Assembly (NCBI RefSeq): GCF_026130545.1
Contig: NZ_JAMOIM010000009.1
Span: 62,001-126,000 of the forward strand
DNA from: Lichenifustis flavocetrariae
GTDB lineage: Bacteria > Pseudomonadota > Alphaproteobacteria > Rhizobiales > Beijerinckiaceae
Length of the DNA stretch: 64,000 nucleotides
Reading direction: 5' to 3'
The position numbers were made by a program, and so were the translations under genes. This document shows positions 24,666 through 32,792 of the stretch, piece by piece (positions within the stretch are counted from its first letter, which is position 1; each line of letters starts with the position of its first letter). The notes beneath the pieces were generated by a model. It worked only from the letters and a program-made list of their open reading frames with translations. It was not told the DNA's origin and searched no databases.

Positions 24666-25415
24666 TTGAAGCGAGCGTCGAAACAACCGGTTGCGGAACC
24701 GACCCCGTTGTCACGCGAGGTGCCGGACGGCGCGGCGGACGACGTCGTCGATCGGATTTGCGCCACGCTGGCGGATGCCATTGCCGAGGGCGCGCTGAAG
24801 CCGGGCGTCAAGATCATGGAGGATGCGCTTGGCGATCATTTCGGGGTCAGCCGTACCGTGGTGCGTGGCGCGCTCGGCATGCTGCAGCGCGAGCATCTGC
24901 TCGAACGAAAAAAGAACCGCGGCACCTTCGTGGCCGAACCGACCGTCGAGGACGCCAAGAACCTTTTCGAGGCGCGGAGAGCCCTCGAGAATGTCGTTCT
25001 CGGTCACGTCTTCGAACGCGCAACCGCGGCGGACTTCAATCGGCTCGACGAGATCGTCGCCGGGGAGCAACGTATCCATGATGCGATGGACGAAGCGGCC
25101 AAGAACAAGCTGTCAGGCCAGTTCCATCTCGAATTGGCACGGATCGGCGGAAACGGCGTTTTGACCGAGTTGCTGGCCAAGGTCGTGGCACGCATCTCGC
25201 TGGTCATGGCGCTCTACAAGATGGAGGCTCATGACGACTGCGGTACGGACTATCACCACGCGATCATTGTAGACCTTCGCCGCCGCGACCTTGCGGCTGC
25301 TCGGGCACGGATGAGCGAGCATCTCGCCGACATTGAGGGCCGGGTCATGCTGACGCCCGCGCAAGGCGACCGCCACACCTTCGTGTCGATCCTCAAGGCA
25401 TTTACACCGGCCTGA
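24666..25415 (+). CDS. GntR-family (FCD subfamily) transcriptional regulator
   Basis: A 249-residue regulator. The winged helix covers roughly residues 25-95, with EDALGDHFGVSRTVVRGALG as the recognition region, followed by an all-helical FCD domain containing conserved His/Asp metal-type positions (FHLELARI, HHAIIVDL). A TTG at 24666 is chosen because GGAGG lies seven bases upstream; the GTG at 24600 is upstream but lies before the ribosome site and inside the operator region. It is divergent from the RidA/racemase/ABC/asparaginase-like operon and most likely controls it and itself. Confidence 0.85.
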   Translation: MKRASKQPVAEPTPLSREVPDGAADDVVDRICATLADAIAEGALKPGVKIMEDALGDHFGVSRTVVRGALGMLQREHLLERKKNRGTFVAEPTVEDAKNLFEARRALENVVLGHVFERATAADFNRLDEIVAGEQRIHDAMDEAAKNKLSGQFHLELARIGGNGVLTELLAKVVARISLVMALYKMEAHDDCGTDYHHAIIVDLRRRDLAAARARMSEHLADIEGRVMLTPAQGDRHTFVSILKAFTPA

Positions 25416-25893
25416 TGCTGCCTCGGCACGCCCAAGGCTGAAAGGATGCCGAGATGGCTCATAGGGCCTTGATGTGGCTTCCTATACGGCAAGGCGGGAC
25501 GCTCGATTGTACAGCAGTTGATGCCGCTGATCGGATTTCCACCGCACAGGTGGATACGATCGACAAGGTGCGCGCTGGATCGAGCAAAAAGTCACAAGTA
25601 CATGATCGGCCACCTCGTTGAGTTGAACCGCGCCGTCAAGAGCGGCTCCCGCGACACCGCGAAGCCCTCGATAGTGTCGCCCGGTCCCTAGATTGGGCGG
25701 CTATCCCTGCTACGTTCGCTCGCCCTTATGATGTTCTCGAAAGCCGCCACTCTCCTTGCGGCAAAAAACGTTATCCCTTATCGAAACCCCTCAGTCTGTC
25801 TTACGAGCGCTGAGGGCGGATATATGACGCTGACCGCATTGGGCGCCCAGCCGGTCTTGAGGCTACCTCTGCGCGGCCGAGGCAGCCCTGCGC
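25416..25893. other. Convergent intergenic stretch, no supported gene
   Basis: About 480 bases lie between the GntR stop and the alcohol dehydrogenase stop. Short frames here have no recognisable motif. No clear terminator with a T tract was found. Confidence 0.45.
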
Positions 25894-26967
25894 TCAGCGC
25901 GCGACGTCGATCAGGATCTTGATCTCTTCGCCGCTGGGGTCGAGCAGTGCATCGAAGCCGCCGACCGCCTCGCCGAGACCGATGGTCTTGGTGACGATCC
26001 GTTTGGCGGGCAATTGCCCGCTGGCGATGAGGCGGATCACGCGCGGCCAGAACTGCGTCGGGTAGGCCCAGGAGCCACGGACGTCGATGTCCTTGAAGGT
26101 GACCTGGAACCAATCGAGTGGATTGGGATGCGGGTGCAGCCCGGTCTGCACAACCACGCCCTGCTTGCGCACGGCGTCGGCGCAGGCCTTCAGCGCATGT
26201 TCGTTGCCGACACATTCGATGGCGACATCGCAGCCGACGCGTCCCTCCGTCTCGGCACGGACCCGTTCGCCGACGTCGTCCTGCTTGGGGTTGATCGGGA
26301 TCACATCCGGCAGCATGCGGCGCGCGAAGGCGAGCCGGGCCGTGTTGGGATCGGAGATGAAGATCTGGCTCGCCCCCGCGGCCCGCGCCGCGAGGCAGGT
26401 GAGGAGACCGATGGGTCCCGCGCCCGTGACCAGCACGCTGCTCCCCGCTCGCACGCCGCCCCGATCGCAGGCGTAGACCGCGACCGCAGCCGGCTCGACC
26501 AGCGCCGCTTCTTCGTCGGACAGCGCGTCGGGGATGCGTTGGACGTTGTAGTCATGCAGCAGTGAAGCCTCCTCCATGCCGCCCCAGCCCCAACTCAGGC
26601 CCGCAAGCGCGAGATTCTCGCTGAGATGAAACAGGCCGCGGTCGGCGTAATAGTCGCCGCTGCGCGGCATGATCAACGGTTGGACCGAGACCCGGTCGCC
26701 GGGACGCACGTTGGTCACCCCATCGCCAACCGCCTCGATCACACCGCCATATTCGTGCCCGAGCACCTGCGGTCTTACGGCCTTGGTGAAAGGGTGAGGC
26801 TCCTTGGGAATGAAAATGGGCCCATAGGCATATTCGTGCAGGTCGGTGCCGCAGATGCCGACGAAGCGGTTGCGGACACGCACCTGGCCGGGTGGCGGGC
26901 GATCGGGTGGCACCTCGACGCTATCGAGGCGCAGGTCCTTGGCCGCGTGGAAGCGGAGCGCTTTCAT
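25894..26967 (-). CDS. Zinc-type alcohol dehydrogenase, butanediol dehydrogenase-like
   Basis: A 357-residue medium-chain dehydrogenase. The catalytic zinc region shows C in GICGTDLHEYAYGP and GHEYGG, and the nucleotide-binding loop is VTGAGPIGLLTCLAARAAGA. The structural zinc lobe of this family usually holds four cysteines; here the equivalent region (RSGDYYADRGLFHLSENL) has none, as in some butanediol-dehydrogenase-like relatives. GGAGG lies five bases before the ATG at 26967, so the second of two tandem ATG codons is preferred. It is the last gene of the monooxygenase operon and probably oxidises an alcohol made upstream. Confidence 0.88.
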   Translation of the reverse strand: MKALRFHAAKDLRLDSVEVPPDRPPPGQVRVRNRFVGICGTDLHEYAYGPIFIPKEPHPFTKAVRPQVLGHEYGGVIEAVGDGVTNVRPGDRVSVQPLIMPRSGDYYADRGLFHLSENLALAGLSWGWGGMEEASLLHDYNVQRIPDALSDEEAALVEPAAVAVYACDRGGVRAGSSVLVTGAGPIGLLTCLAARAAGASQIFISDPNTARLAFARRMLPDVIPINPKQDDVGERVRAETEGRVGCDVAIECVGNEHALKACADAVRKQGVVVQTGLHPHPNPLDWFQVTFKDIDVRGSWAYPTQFWPRVIRLIASGQLPAKRIVTKTIGLGEAVGGFDALLDPSGEEIKILIDVAR

Positions 26968-27027
26968 CATGTCCTCCCTTGATTGCGCCTTGTCTGGCGC
27001 GTTGTCTCTGACGTCGTCCCGGTCGCG

Positions 27028-27807
27028 TCAGTCGAACACCATCCCGCCGTCCACCAGCAAGGTCTGGCCGGTCATGAAGGCCGACTCGGGCGAGGCCAGG
27101 AAGCGGGCGACACCGACCAGGTCCTCGGCCTTGGAGGGGCGGCCCAGCACGGCACCGCTCGCGAAGGTGGTAAAGGCTTCGTTCTCGGTCTTGGAAAGGC
27201 CGTTGTCCTGAAAGCCCTTGTCGATGAGCCGCCACATGGCGGTGTCGACCACGCCGGGGCAGATGGCGTTGACGCGGATGTTGTCCTTGCCGAAGGCGCG
27301 AGCGGCGGCCTGGGTGAGCGCCACCACGGCGAATTTGGAGGCGCAGTAATGCGCGAGCGGTTCATAGCCCTGCTTGCCGGCGATGGAGGCCGTGTTGACG
27401 ATCGAGCCGCCCGTGCCCTGCAGGCGCATCTGTCGGATCGCCTCCTGCATGCCGATCAGTACGCCGAGGGCGTTCACGTCCATGACGGTGCGGAAATCCT
27501 CCTCCGTGATGTCGAGGAAGTTGCGCACCTGGGCGATGCCGGCATTGTTGAACATGACGTCAAGGCCGCCGAGGCGCGCCACGCAGGCCGCGACCGCATC
27601 GCGAACCGAGGTGCGATCCCGCACGTCGATCCGGAGCGGAAAGGCCGCCCCGCCGATCGCGCCAGCCGTGGCTTCCGCCAGGCCGCCGTCGATATCGGCC
27701 ACCGCCACCTTGGCGCCCGCCTCGGCCAGGCCCCGCGCCATGGCGGCGCCGATGCCCCGGCCGCCGCCGGTGATGAGAACGCGCGCGCCGTCGAGTTGCA
27801 GTTCCAT
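27028..27807 (-). CDS. SDR-family oxidoreductase
   Basis: A 259-residue classical SDR. The cofactor loop is TGGGRGIGAAMARG, followed by FNNAGIAQVRN, the catalytic Ser (NTASIAGKQG) and Tyr/Lys in YCASKFAVVAL, and the C-terminal TGQTLLVDGGMVF. Its ribosome site GGGAGG is well placed. It lies 75 bases after the flavin monooxygenase gene and 57 before the alcohol dehydrogenase gene, in the same direction. Confidence 0.9.
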   Translation of the reverse strand: MELQLDGARVLITGGGRGIGAAMARGLAEAGAKVAVADIDGGLAEATAGAIGGAAFPLRIDVRDRTSVRDAVAACVARLGGLDVMFNNAGIAQVRNFLDITEEDFRTVMDVNALGVLIGMQEAIRQMRLQGTGGSIVNTASIAGKQGYEPLAHYCASKFAVVALTQAAARAFGKDNIRVNAICPGVVDTAMWRLIDKGFQDNGLSKTENEAFTTFASGAVLGRPSKAEDLVGVARFLASPESAFMTGQTLLVDGGMVFD

Positions 27808-27882
27808 GTTTACCTCCCTGAATGGTTGTGCGCCGACGCGCCATCGAGGGCGCGGCGGTCAAGGGCGTGCCGGTAGCCGGTC

Positions 27883-29700
27883 TCAGCCTTTGTGGTGCGT
27901 TTCGGCGAGGCCGTAGACGGGCGTCGGAATGCCCTCCAGGCGCGCCTTGATCTGCAGCGCGAGATAGAGGGAATAGTGCCGCGACTGGTGCAGGTTGCCA
28001 CCGTGGAACCACAGCCCCTCCTGCCGGGTCGGCTTCCACATGTTGCGCAGCTCGCCCTCCCAAGGGCCGGGGTCCTTGGTCGTGTCGGAACCGAGGCCCC
28101 AGCACTTGCCGACCGCATCGGCGACCTGCTGGCTGATGAGCTTCGCGGCCCAACCGTTCATGGAGCCGTAGCCTGTGGCGTAGACGATGACGTCGGCCGG
28201 CAGTTCGGTGCCGTCTGCGAGCCGCACGCCCGTCTCGGTGACGCGCTCCACCTGTCCGTGCTTCAACTTGATCTTGCCGTCGGCGATCAGCTCGGACGCG
28301 CCGACGTCGATATAGTAACCCGAGCCGCGACGCAGGTACTTCATGAAGAGGCCGGACTCGTCATCGCCGAAATCGAGCTTGAAGCCGGCCTTCTCCAGGC
28401 GCGCGTAGAAGTCGGCGTCGCGTTTCTTCATCTCGGCGTACACCGGCACGTGGAATTCGTGCATGATGCGGTAAGGCACGGAAGCGAAGATGAGGTCGGC
28501 CTTGTCGGTGGTGATGCCCTTGGCGACGGCCTCCTCCGAGTAGAGGCCGCCGAGCGCCAGCTCCATCAGCGATTCCGAGCGGGCGATGTGGGTCGAGGTG
28601 CGCTGCACCATGGTGACATCTGCGCCGTTCTCATAGAAATCGGCGCAGATGTCGTGGGCCGAGTTGTTGGAGCCGATGACCACCGCCGTCTTGCCCTTGA
28701 AGCGCTCGCCGCCGGGGTGCTGGCTCGAATGGTGGCTCTCGCCCTTGAAATCGGCCATGCCGGGGTAGTTCGGCAGGTTGGGAACGCCCGACATGCCGGT
28801 GGCGAGTACGAGCTGCTTTGGATGCAACGTCACCGTCTCGCCGTCATGGTTGACCTCGACGGTCCATTCCTTCTTGTCGGCGTCGTAGCGCGCGGAACGG
28901 CACTCGGTCTTGGCCCAGTAGTTGAGCTCCATGACCTTGCAATACATTTCCAGCCAATCGCCGATCTTGTCCTTGGCCGCGAAAACGGGCCAGTGGTCGG
29001 GGAAGGGTAGATAAGGCAGATGGTCGTACCAGACCGGGTCGTGCAGGTGCAGCGACTTGTAGCGGCTGCGCCATTGGTCGCCGGGGCGCGCGTGCTTGTC
29101 GACGATGAGGGTCGGGACACCGAGGCGTTTCAGGCGCGCGCCGAGCGCGAGACCGCCCTGGCCGCCACCGACGATGAGGCAATAGGGCTGGCGCGAGCGG
29201 CCGAAGGCGGCCTCCTCGTCCTGCCGCTGCTCCAGCCAGGAGCGACGGCTCGGCGCGGCGCCATGCTGCACGCCCTTCTCGCGCCGGGGACCGCGCGGCT
29301 CCTCGAAACCCTTCAGCTCACGCGCGGTGGTGAGCAGCGTCCACGCCTCCTCGCCCTTGAGCCTGAGGTAACCCAAGCCGCTAGCATGCTCGGTCTCGAA
29401 TGTGATCCAGGCTTCGGTGACGCCGTCGGCCTCCGTCGCCGCCTCATCCAGCGCGAAGTTGCGCGGCCGAACGGCGCCGAGCTGCGCCTCCAACATCCCG
29501 GATATGGCGTCGCGGCCTTCCAGCGTCGTGATGTTCCAGGTCAACGCGATCAAGTCGCGCCAGAAGCATGTGGCGGCGAAACAGGAAGCGGCGCCGGCGG
29601 TATCCTGTTTCGACAGAGCTTTTTCGAAACGGTCGAGCCAGGCGAGCACGCGTTCATCGGCGGCGGACAGGCGCTGAGGCGCGAGGGCTACGGCATTCAT
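27883..29700 (-). CDS. Flavin-containing monooxygenase with N-terminal NTF2-like domain
   Basis: A 605-residue protein. Residues ~10-125 look like a SnoaL/NTF2-like domain (LDRFEKALSKQDTAGAASCF, TLEGRDAI). Then comes a flavin monooxygenase: the FAD loop is LIVGGGQGGLALGARLKRLG, with ARPGDQWRSRY after it. The fingerprint region is FKGESHHSSQHPGGERFKGK, and the NAD(P) loop is VVIGSNNSAHDI. A late ATG motif reads VIVYATGYGSMNG. Such enzymes oxygenate ketones, amines or sulfur compounds using NADPH. It heads an operon with an SDR and an alcohol dehydrogenase and has a sigma-54 promoter directly upstream. Baeyer-Villiger-type ketone oxidation is one possibility (inference). Confidence 0.88.
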   Translation of the reverse strand: MNAVALAPQRLSAADERVLAWLDRFEKALSKQDTAGAASCFAATCFWRDLIALTWNITTLEGRDAISGMLEAQLGAVRPRNFALDEAATEADGVTEAWITFETEHASGLGYLRLKGEEAWTLLTTARELKGFEEPRGPRREKGVQHGAAPSRRSWLEQRQDEEAAFGRSRQPYCLIVGGGQGGLALGARLKRLGVPTLIVDKHARPGDQWRSRYKSLHLHDPVWYDHLPYLPFPDHWPVFAAKDKIGDWLEMYCKVMELNYWAKTECRSARYDADKKEWTVEVNHDGETVTLHPKQLVLATGMSGVPNLPNYPGMADFKGESHHSSQHPGGERFKGKTAVVIGSNNSAHDICADFYENGADVTMVQRTSTHIARSESLMELALGGLYSEEAVAKGITTDKADLIFASVPYRIMHEFHVPVYAEMKKRDADFYARLEKAGFKLDFGDDESGLFMKYLRRGSGYYIDVGASELIADGKIKLKHGQVERVTETGVRLADGTELPADVIVYATGYGSMNGWAAKLISQQVADAVGKCWGLGSDTTKDPGPWEGELRNMWKPTRQEGLWFHGGNLHQSRHYSLYLALQIKARLEGIPTPVYGLAETHHKG

Positions 29701-29736
29701 TGATGGTCCTCCCGGTTTATGGTTGCGGGAGGCATC

Positions 29737-29751
29737 GCAAGCATGGTGCCA
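29737..29751 (-). promoter_or_regulatory. Sigma-54 (RpoN) promoter of the monooxygenase operon
   Basis: On the minus strand the sequence reads TGGCAC, five bases CATGC, then TTGC, matching the -24/-12 consensus exactly in both blocks and spacing. The ATG of the monooxygenase lies about 37 bases downstream of the -12 block, with a GGGAGGA ribosome site between. An AcoR-type sigma-54 activator is encoded immediately upstream. Confidence 0.8.
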
Positions 29752-29852
29752 ACGTCGGGCGCCGCCTTCGCGACGTCGGAGTCCAGGCAGATCCCAGGGG
29801 TCGGTCGGGCGTGCGGTCGCCGAGCAGTCGATTTCCGCGCCTCAGCTGTGGC

Positions 29853-29882
29853 GCACGACCTGCGGCGACGCCTCAGGTGTGC
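29853..29882. promoter_or_regulatory. Possible upstream activator (enhancer) site
   Basis: GCACGACCTG at 29853-29862 and CAGGTGTGC at 29874-29882 form an imperfect dyad: the reverse complement of the second is GCACACCTG, one base short of the first. It lies about 100 bases upstream of the -24 element, the usual distance for an AcoR-type activator site, and touches the regulator stop codon. Confidence 0.35.
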
Positions 29883-31801
29883 TACGGATTGGATCCGGTC
29901 TTGTGAGGCCCCACGATGCCGAAACGGTGCATGCGGCGATGGATGGTTGTGCGATCCACATGCAAGACGCGGGCGGCCTCGGAAACGTTCCACCCGGACC
30001 GTTGCAGCACACAGGCGAGATGGTCCGCCTCAGTCCCGCGCGGGGCCGCTTCATCTTGGCGCGGCACGACGGGCGTGGCCGCTGCCGAGAGGTGCGCCGG
30101 AAGGTCCTCGAACCCGATCTCCTCCCCGTCGGCCATGGCAGCCGCATAGGCCAGCGCCTGAGCGAGCTCCCGCACATTGCCGGGCCATGAATGGGTCTGT
30201 AGGCGCTCCCGTGCCGGCGCCGAAAGGCGAAGCGCCCGTTTCTGCTGGCGCAGCAGCCGATCGATCAGGGGAATAAGGTCGTCGCGGTCGCGCAGGGGCG
30301 GCAGCGTGAACACGCCACCTGCGAGGCGATACCAGAGGTCCTCTCGAAAGCGACCCTCTCGCACCAGCGCCGGCAGGTCGCGATTCGTGGCAGCCAGGAC
30401 CTGCAGATCGACCGCGCGGGGTTGTCCGCCGCCGATCGCAGTGACCTCACGCTCGCTGAGCAAGCGGAGGAGCCGGGTCTGCACCGCGAGCGGCATGTCG
30501 CCGATCTCGTCGAGGAATAGCGTGCCCCCGTCGGCCCGCTGCACCAGGCCCGGCCTCCCGCGCGGCGCGGCACCCGTGAAGGCGCCCGGCTCCGTGCCAA
30601 ACAGTTCGGCCTCGATCAGCGTCTCGGGCAAGGCCGCGCAATTCACGGCCACGAAGGGCTTCGCGGCACGCGCCGAGCGGGCATGCAGCAGCTTCGCCAT
30701 GTACTCCTTGCCGGTTCCCGTCTCGCCTTGCAGCAGAACGCCGATCCCGGCCTTGAGCAGGCGGCCGGCTTTGGTGGCAATCATCGCCAGCGCCGGATTG
30801 AGGTCCGGTTCGGCTGGCGACGTGGGCGTCCCGGCGCTCTTCCCTTCGCGCCGGCTGCGCGGCTCAGCGGGTCGCAAGGCCAGGGCGGAGAACGTCCCCC
30901 CACCCCGCAACCGGAGCGTGCGGCGGTCGGAAGGGGTCGCGCGCGTAAGGCTCGGCAGATCATCGAGCCGGGCGTCGAATATGTCCTCGAAGCGTGCTCC
31001 GAGAAGAGCGGCGGGATCGCCGCGCCCGGTGCTGGACTGTTCCAACGCCCTCCGGGCCCGGCTGTTGAATCCGGTGATGAGGCCGCTCGCATCGACGGCC
31101 AGCGCCAGCTCCGGTTCGATCTCGGCGAATTCGCGTGAACGCGACAGGTGTACGATCCAGTCGCCACGAAACCGGTTGTGCAGGCTCGCGGTCTCGATCC
31201 GGTGCGCGAAGGATTGCACGAGCTGCAGGGCGAGATGCTGGCTCGTCTTCGGGGTTGGTGACTGCAGGGCCGAGATGTCGAGCACGGCCGCGAGCGTGCC
31301 GTCGCTGGCGAAGATCGGCGCCGCCGTGCAGGTGAGCGCGATGTGATCGCCCGCGAAATGGTCGTCGAGGTGAACAGTGAGCGGTTCTCCGGTGGCGATG
31401 CAGGTGCCCACCGCGCAGGTGCCGGCGAGGCGCTCGTTCCAATCGGAGCCGCGGTAGAGTCCGCTGCGGCGCAGGGCATCGTCCTGGCTCGGATCGCCGA
31501 TGAAATCGACAGCGACGCCCGCAGCATCGCTGAGGATCAGCACATAGCCAAGGCCGGAGACCTGTTTGTAGAGCGATTCGACGCCGAAACGCGCGACCCG
31601 GATCAGATCGTCCATAGCCTCGCGATGCTCGCGCAGCCGCTGGTGGGTGTGGATATAGGCGCGCCGCGGCGCGCCCGGATCAAGTCGATACTCGTCCATG
31701 CAGCGTCGCCACGACTGGCCGATCACGGGGTCCCGCCCCCAGACCTCGCCGTGCGCGGCCCTGATCAGCTCGTCCACATGGGTGCTCCCATTGGGCCGCA
31801 T
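29882..31801 (-). CDS. AcoR-type sigma-54-dependent transcriptional activator
   Basis: A 639-residue activator with three parts. The N-terminal GAF-type sensor region includes LSDAAGVAVDFIGD and LAGTCAVGTCIATGEP. The AAA+ domain has Walker A GETGTGKE (around residue 355), the sigma-54 contact loop [20 protein letters not shown] as Walker B and a FREDLWYRL segment. The C-terminal Fis-type helix-turn-helix reads NVSEAARVLHVDRTTIHRR. The ATG at 31801 has GGGGAGG at a good distance; one two codons earlier is too close. It lies upstream of the monooxygenase operon in the same direction and its complete GAFTGA loop fits the sigma-54 promoter there. The inducer is probably a small alcohol, diol or ketone (family knowledge). 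Confidence 0.93.
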   Translation of the reverse strand: MRPNGSTHVDELIRAAHGEVWGRDPVIGQSWRRCMDEYRLDPGAPRRAYIHTHQRLREHREAMDDLIRVARFGVESLYKQVSGLGYVLILSDAAGVAVDFIGDPSQDDALRRSGLYRGSDWNERLAGTCAVGTCIATGEPLTVHLDDHFAGDHIALTCTAAPIFASDGTLAAVLDISALQSPTPKTSQHLALQLVQSFAHRIETASLHNRFRGDWIVHLSRSREFAEIEPELALAVDASGLITGFNSRARRALEQSSTGRGDPAALLGARFEDIFDARLDDLPSLTRATPSDRRTLRLRGGGTFSALALRPAEPRSRREGKSAGTPTSPAEPDLNPALAMIATKAGRLLKAGIGVLLQGETGTGKEYMAKLLHARSARAAKPFVAVNCAALPETLIEAELFGTEPGAFTGAAPRGRPGLVQRADGGTLFLDEIGDMPLAVQTRLLRLLSEREVTAIGGGQPRAVDLQVLAATNRDLPALVREGRFREDLWYRLAGGVFTLPPLRDRDDLIPLIDRLLRQQKRALRLSAPARERLQTHSWPGNVRELAQALAYAAAMADGEEIGFEDLPAHLSAAATPVVPRQDEAAPRGTEADHLACVLQRSGWNVSEAARVLHVDRTTIHRRMHRFGIVGPHKTGSNP

Positions 31802-32214
31802 CGCCATCCTCCCCGTTTGTTTTTACGAGAGTGTGCACCGGGACGGCGCTGCTGGAAAGCGATGGTTAAGGTCGTTCGAGTGGGCACGGCGGCAGGCTGC
31901 ATACAAGCGATGCAACACCGGCGCGAATGCCGAGCGTGTTTAGGTCCGCCCTTTCTGGCCGCGCTTCCGAAACCGTCCATCGGCTATCGGCCAGGCTCGC
32001 CCGTTCGCGGCCAGTCAGCTTCAGCTGAGGCAGATCTCTTCAAAGTTTGGTTGGGTCGACATCTACTGGGATCGCATCGGTATGGCGAGCGACCGATGCT
32101 CTAGCGGAGTGAGGCCGGCCAAGACCCGTGGAGACCAGCATGCACGTTGCCGACGACAACACTATAGACCCTGGCTGCTGTCCGGACAGACCTCGCCGCC
32201 ATCTTTGTTTCGCT
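31802..32214. other. Upstream region of the AcoR-type gene, no supported gene
   Basis: About 410 bases between the regulator start and the transposase remnant. It should hold the regulator promoter. No credible coding frame is visible; the forward open frame here is the reverse complement of the regulator gene extended outward. Confidence 0.4.
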
Positions 32215-32559
32215 GGAGTTTTCTCATTTAAAGTGGCTTATTACGTTGCAGTCGCTCGGCGAGGGAGAGAAGATGTCGAAATTGCTGTCCAGGGCGGCGA
32301 CCTTTCGGCATTTCTGGGACGCTTCGCAGATCTCCAGCGCAAGGCGGCTGTTCGTACGGGCCAAAGCTTCCGGATAATCTTGGTTCAGGAGGCGGGTCTG
32401 GATGGTTTCTGGATCCACCGGGTTCTCGAACAGGAAGGGACCGAGAGCTATGTCGTCCATCCTGCCTCCATCGCGACGTCACGCCGGCGGCGGTGCGCAA
32501 CGACCGACAGGATCGACGGCGAAACGCTGGTTCGCCCTTTGCTGGTGCCGCGGACGCTG
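32215..32559 (+). pseudogene. IS110-family transposase remnant (N-terminal part)
   Basis: The reading frame holds VQEAGLDGFWIHRVLEQEGT followed by VVHPASIATSRRRR and TDRIDGETLVR, which is the DEDD-type catalytic domain of IS110 transposases (usually EAGyDGFWLHRxL and AKTDRIDGEALLR). The E of the EAG motif and the D residues of TDRID remain. The first catalytic Asp (GLDVS in relatives) is lost (FAGVFSFKV), and after LVR the sequence no longer resembles the family; the C-terminal transposase domain is missing. It is therefore a dead fragment of about 110 codons. It marks an old insertion at the end of the T6SS locus. Confidence 0.78.
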
Positions 32560-32792
32560 TCACAAGGCCGCAGCGTGCCGACGCTTAACCGACAGACGTC
32601 GGACCAGACCTACTTCACTCGATTGCCGCAAACCGTAGCTGCTTGAACCCAGCGGAACTCCACTTATCAATGCCCAGCAAGGTGCTCAGAAAAACAAATT
32701 CGTCTTATTTGGATCCAATATGAATTTTTATGGACACTAAATAAGTTTTTTGAAGGACAACTGACTTACTTGGTAAAACTTATTTTCAAAAA
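32560..32792. other. AT-rich junction between IS110 remnant and clpV
   Basis: About 230 bases become visibly AT-rich after 32640, unlike the GC-rich surroundings. No gene is supported. It contains the long inverted repeat 32739-32785. Confidence 0.5.
32739..32785. repeat. AT-rich inverted repeat, 11-base arms
   Basis: AAATAAGTTTT (32739-32749) and AAAACTTATTT (32775-32785) are exact reverse complements with 25 bases between. A further CTTATTT lies at 32704-32710. It sits eight bases past the clpV stop. It could act as a weak terminator for the T6SS operon or be an end of a lost mobile element. Confidence 0.5.

Noticed and set aside
29701-29881. A sigma-70 promoter for the monooxygenase operon
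   Set aside because: No good -35/-10 pair was seen, while the sigma-54 match is near perfect.
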